Shown here in pieces: positions 6,557-7,518 of a DNA stretch of 7,518 nt (positions within the stretch are counted from its first letter, which is position 1; every line of letters starts with the position of its first letter). Source of the DNA: Flavobacteriales bacterium (GTDB taxonomy: Bacteria > Bacteroidota > Bacteroidia > Flavobacteriales > UBA7430). A program made the position numbers and the translations under genes. The notes under the pieces are model-generated. The model saw nothing but the letters and a program-made list of their open reading frames with translations, was not told the origin of the DNA and made no database searches. The DNA is taken from NCBI GenBank assembly GCA_002685115.1, contig NYWQ01000090.1:1-7518 (forward strand), read 5' to 3'.

Positions 6557-7518
6557 ATGAAAAGAATAACTTATTCACTCTTATTTGTATTCCTATTATC
6601 TGTATCATCATTAAGCGCTCAATGCCCTCCTTTAAGTTTTGATGCGATCAATACGGGTAGTAATATGACGCTATTTTTAACCAACGGTTCTTTACTTTCT
6701 GACTTAGGAGAGGGTACTATTGGCGTTTACTTTACTGATGCAGATGGCCTTGAAGTTTGTGCAGGTTCTTCAGCTTATACAGGAAATCAGGTTTCAATAT
6801 CTGCTTATGGTGATGACACTACGACGCCAGAGAAAGATGGCTTTTCTGCCAACGAAGCAGTGGTATGGAAGTTTGAAAGTGCGGATGGAAGTCAGTATGA
6901 TTTAACACCAACTCCACAAGATGCATACTCCACAAACGCAACCTCTTTTGTTATCGGTATGGCAAACGAAGCTATCGTTTGTTCTTCAGATCTAGAAGGT
7001 TGTACTGATTCAGATTATGTGGAATACAATTCTCAAGCTACGATTGATAATGGTTCTTGTACTACTCTTAAAGTTCAGGGTTGTACCAATGCTGCTTATT
7101 TAGAATACAATTCAAATGCGAATACTAACGATGGTTCTTGTGTAACGCTTATTTTTGAAGGTTGTACAGATGAGGCTTATACAGAATTTAATCCTGATGC
7201 GAATGTAGATAATGGTTCTTGTTTAACTCTTATTGTTGAGGGATGTACAGATGCCTTGTCTTCGAATTACAATGAAGAAGCTACAATTGATGACGGTTCT
7301 TGTATCAGTTGGGAACAGGCTTACATTACGTGTACAGAATTAGGTGGTGACGATGGGATTACACAAGCAGATGTTGATGCCCAAGCAGACTTTTCTTATA
7401 GCGAAGGATTTGCAGCTGGTATAGCATCAGTAACTCCTGATGATGGGATTACACAAGAAGATGTTGATGCTCAAGCAGATTTGTCTTATAGCGAAGGATT
7501 TGCAGCTGGTGTAGCATC
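6557..7518 (+). CDS. Paralogous secreted Cys-repeat protein, 3' end beyond the window
   Basis: An open frame of 320 codons plus two bases runs from the ATG at 6557 to the right edge without a stop. The signal peptide is clear (residues 1-22, MKRITYSLLFVFLLSVSSLSAQ). Residues 23-142 are one beta module of the same type as in the upstream gene: CPP start, NTGSNMT, AYGDDTTTPEKDGF (83-96), and Cys at both ends. Four Cys repeats follow (148-249), then a linker and a 30-residue tandem repeat from residue 265 (DGITQxDVDAQAD, YSEGFAAG). DNA similarity is still visible: 6650-6669 matches 3479-3498 at 19 of 20 bases. The mature visible part has three Lys and no Arg, the same bias as the upstream protein. 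Only 63 AT-rich bases separate the genes and I see no promoter or terminator in them, so co-transcription is possible. Function is unknown; a secreted surface or adhesive protein is the likeliest reading, and the tail that would show T9SS sorting is not in view. Confidence 0.82.
   Translation, partial: MKRITYSLLFVFLLSVSSLSAQCPPLSFDAINTGSNMTLFLTNGSLLSDLGEGTIGVYFTDADGLEVCAGSSAYTGNQVSISAYGDDTTTPEKDGFSANEAVVWKFESADGSQYDLTPTPQDAYSTNATSFVIGMANEAIVCSSDLEGCTDSDYVEYNSQATIDNGSCTTLKVQGCTNAAYLEYNSNANTNDGSCVTLIFEGCTDEAYTEFNPDANVDNGSCLTLIVEGCTDALSSNYNEEATIDDGSCISWEQAYITCTELGGDDGITQADVDAQADFSYSEGFAAGIASVTPDDGITQEDVDAQADLSYSEGFAAGVA
6998..7303 (+). repeat. Four Cys repeats at an exact 81-bp period
   Basis: Units begin at 6998, 7079, 7160 and 7241, each exactly 81 bases (27 residues) apart: 21 residues of GCT..DGSC/DNGSC plus a six-residue linker (TTLKVQ, VTLIFE, LTLIVE). 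All four close with the same codons GGT TCT TGT. The exact spacing contrasts with the irregular 23-26 residue spacing of most units in the upstream gene and suggests more recent tandem duplication. Confidence 0.88.
7349..7518 (+). repeat. 90-bp (30-residue) tandem repeat, cut by the window edge
   Basis: Unit 1 is 7349-7438 and unit 2 begins at 7439 and is visible for 80 bases. The two differ at six of the 80 comparable bases, three of them silent. The encoded unit reads DDGITQxDVDAQAD then SYSEGFAAGxAS and VTP. It occupies the place where the upstream paralogue has its coiled-coil, so it may be a different kind of stalk. More copies may lie beyond the edge. Confidence 0.88.

Noticed and set aside
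6720..6905. A 61-residue + strand open frame
   Set aside because: It is an out-of-frame shadow of the real gene beginning at 6557, which has a signal peptide and a module shared with the gene before it.

Overview
The window looks like a piece of a marine Bacteroidetes (Flavobacteriia-like) chromosome. This rests on the strongly AT-rich DNA, starts without Shine-Dalgarno sequences, a TAnnTTTG-type promoter element, a DUF5723-like barrel gene, 'GCTDxxAxNYxxxAxxDDGSC' cysteine repeats and a C-terminus resembling a type IX secretion (T9SS) sorting tail. The genus cannot be told from the sequence.

Layout: all four genes are on the + strand. (1) Positions 1-1440 hold the 3' part of a beta-rich protein of unknown function, open to the left edge. 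(2) 1440-2753 encode a DUF5723-like outer-membrane beta-barrel whose ATG overlaps the previous stop by one base (TAATG), so the two form a coupled pair. (3) 2754-3016 is a 263-base intergenic region with a possible hairpin terminator and a good Bacteroidetes promoter match. (4) 3017-6493 encode an 1158-residue secreted mosaic protein: signal peptide, two Cys-bracketed beta modules, a long disulfide-type repeat array with two calcium-loop motifs, a third beta module, one more Cys repeat, a coiled-coil of about 310 residues, a 'GWNMVGF' module and a T9SS-like tail. (5) 6557-7518 encode the 5' part of a paralogue with a signal peptide, one related beta module, four Cys repeats at an exact 81-bp period and the start of a 90-bp tandem repeat running off the right edge.

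How they fit together: genes 3 and 4 look like neighbouring, duplicated surface or extracellular stalk proteins, probably exported by Sec and then T9SS. Genes 1 and 2 look like a separate envelope unit. The most notable signal is compositional and not a known domain. Residues 20-1045 of the large protein contain only three Lys and no Arg, and two of those Lys (with one in the neighbouring paralogue) fall at the same aligned position of the repeated beta module. The coiled-coil is also rich in D(S/T)(A/I/L/V/M/T) tripeptides, the Bacteroidetes O-glycosylation motif. Together these suggest an acidic, calcium-bound and perhaps glycosylated surface filament or adhesin; that functional reading is inference. 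No RNA gene, mobile element or CRISPR array was seen.
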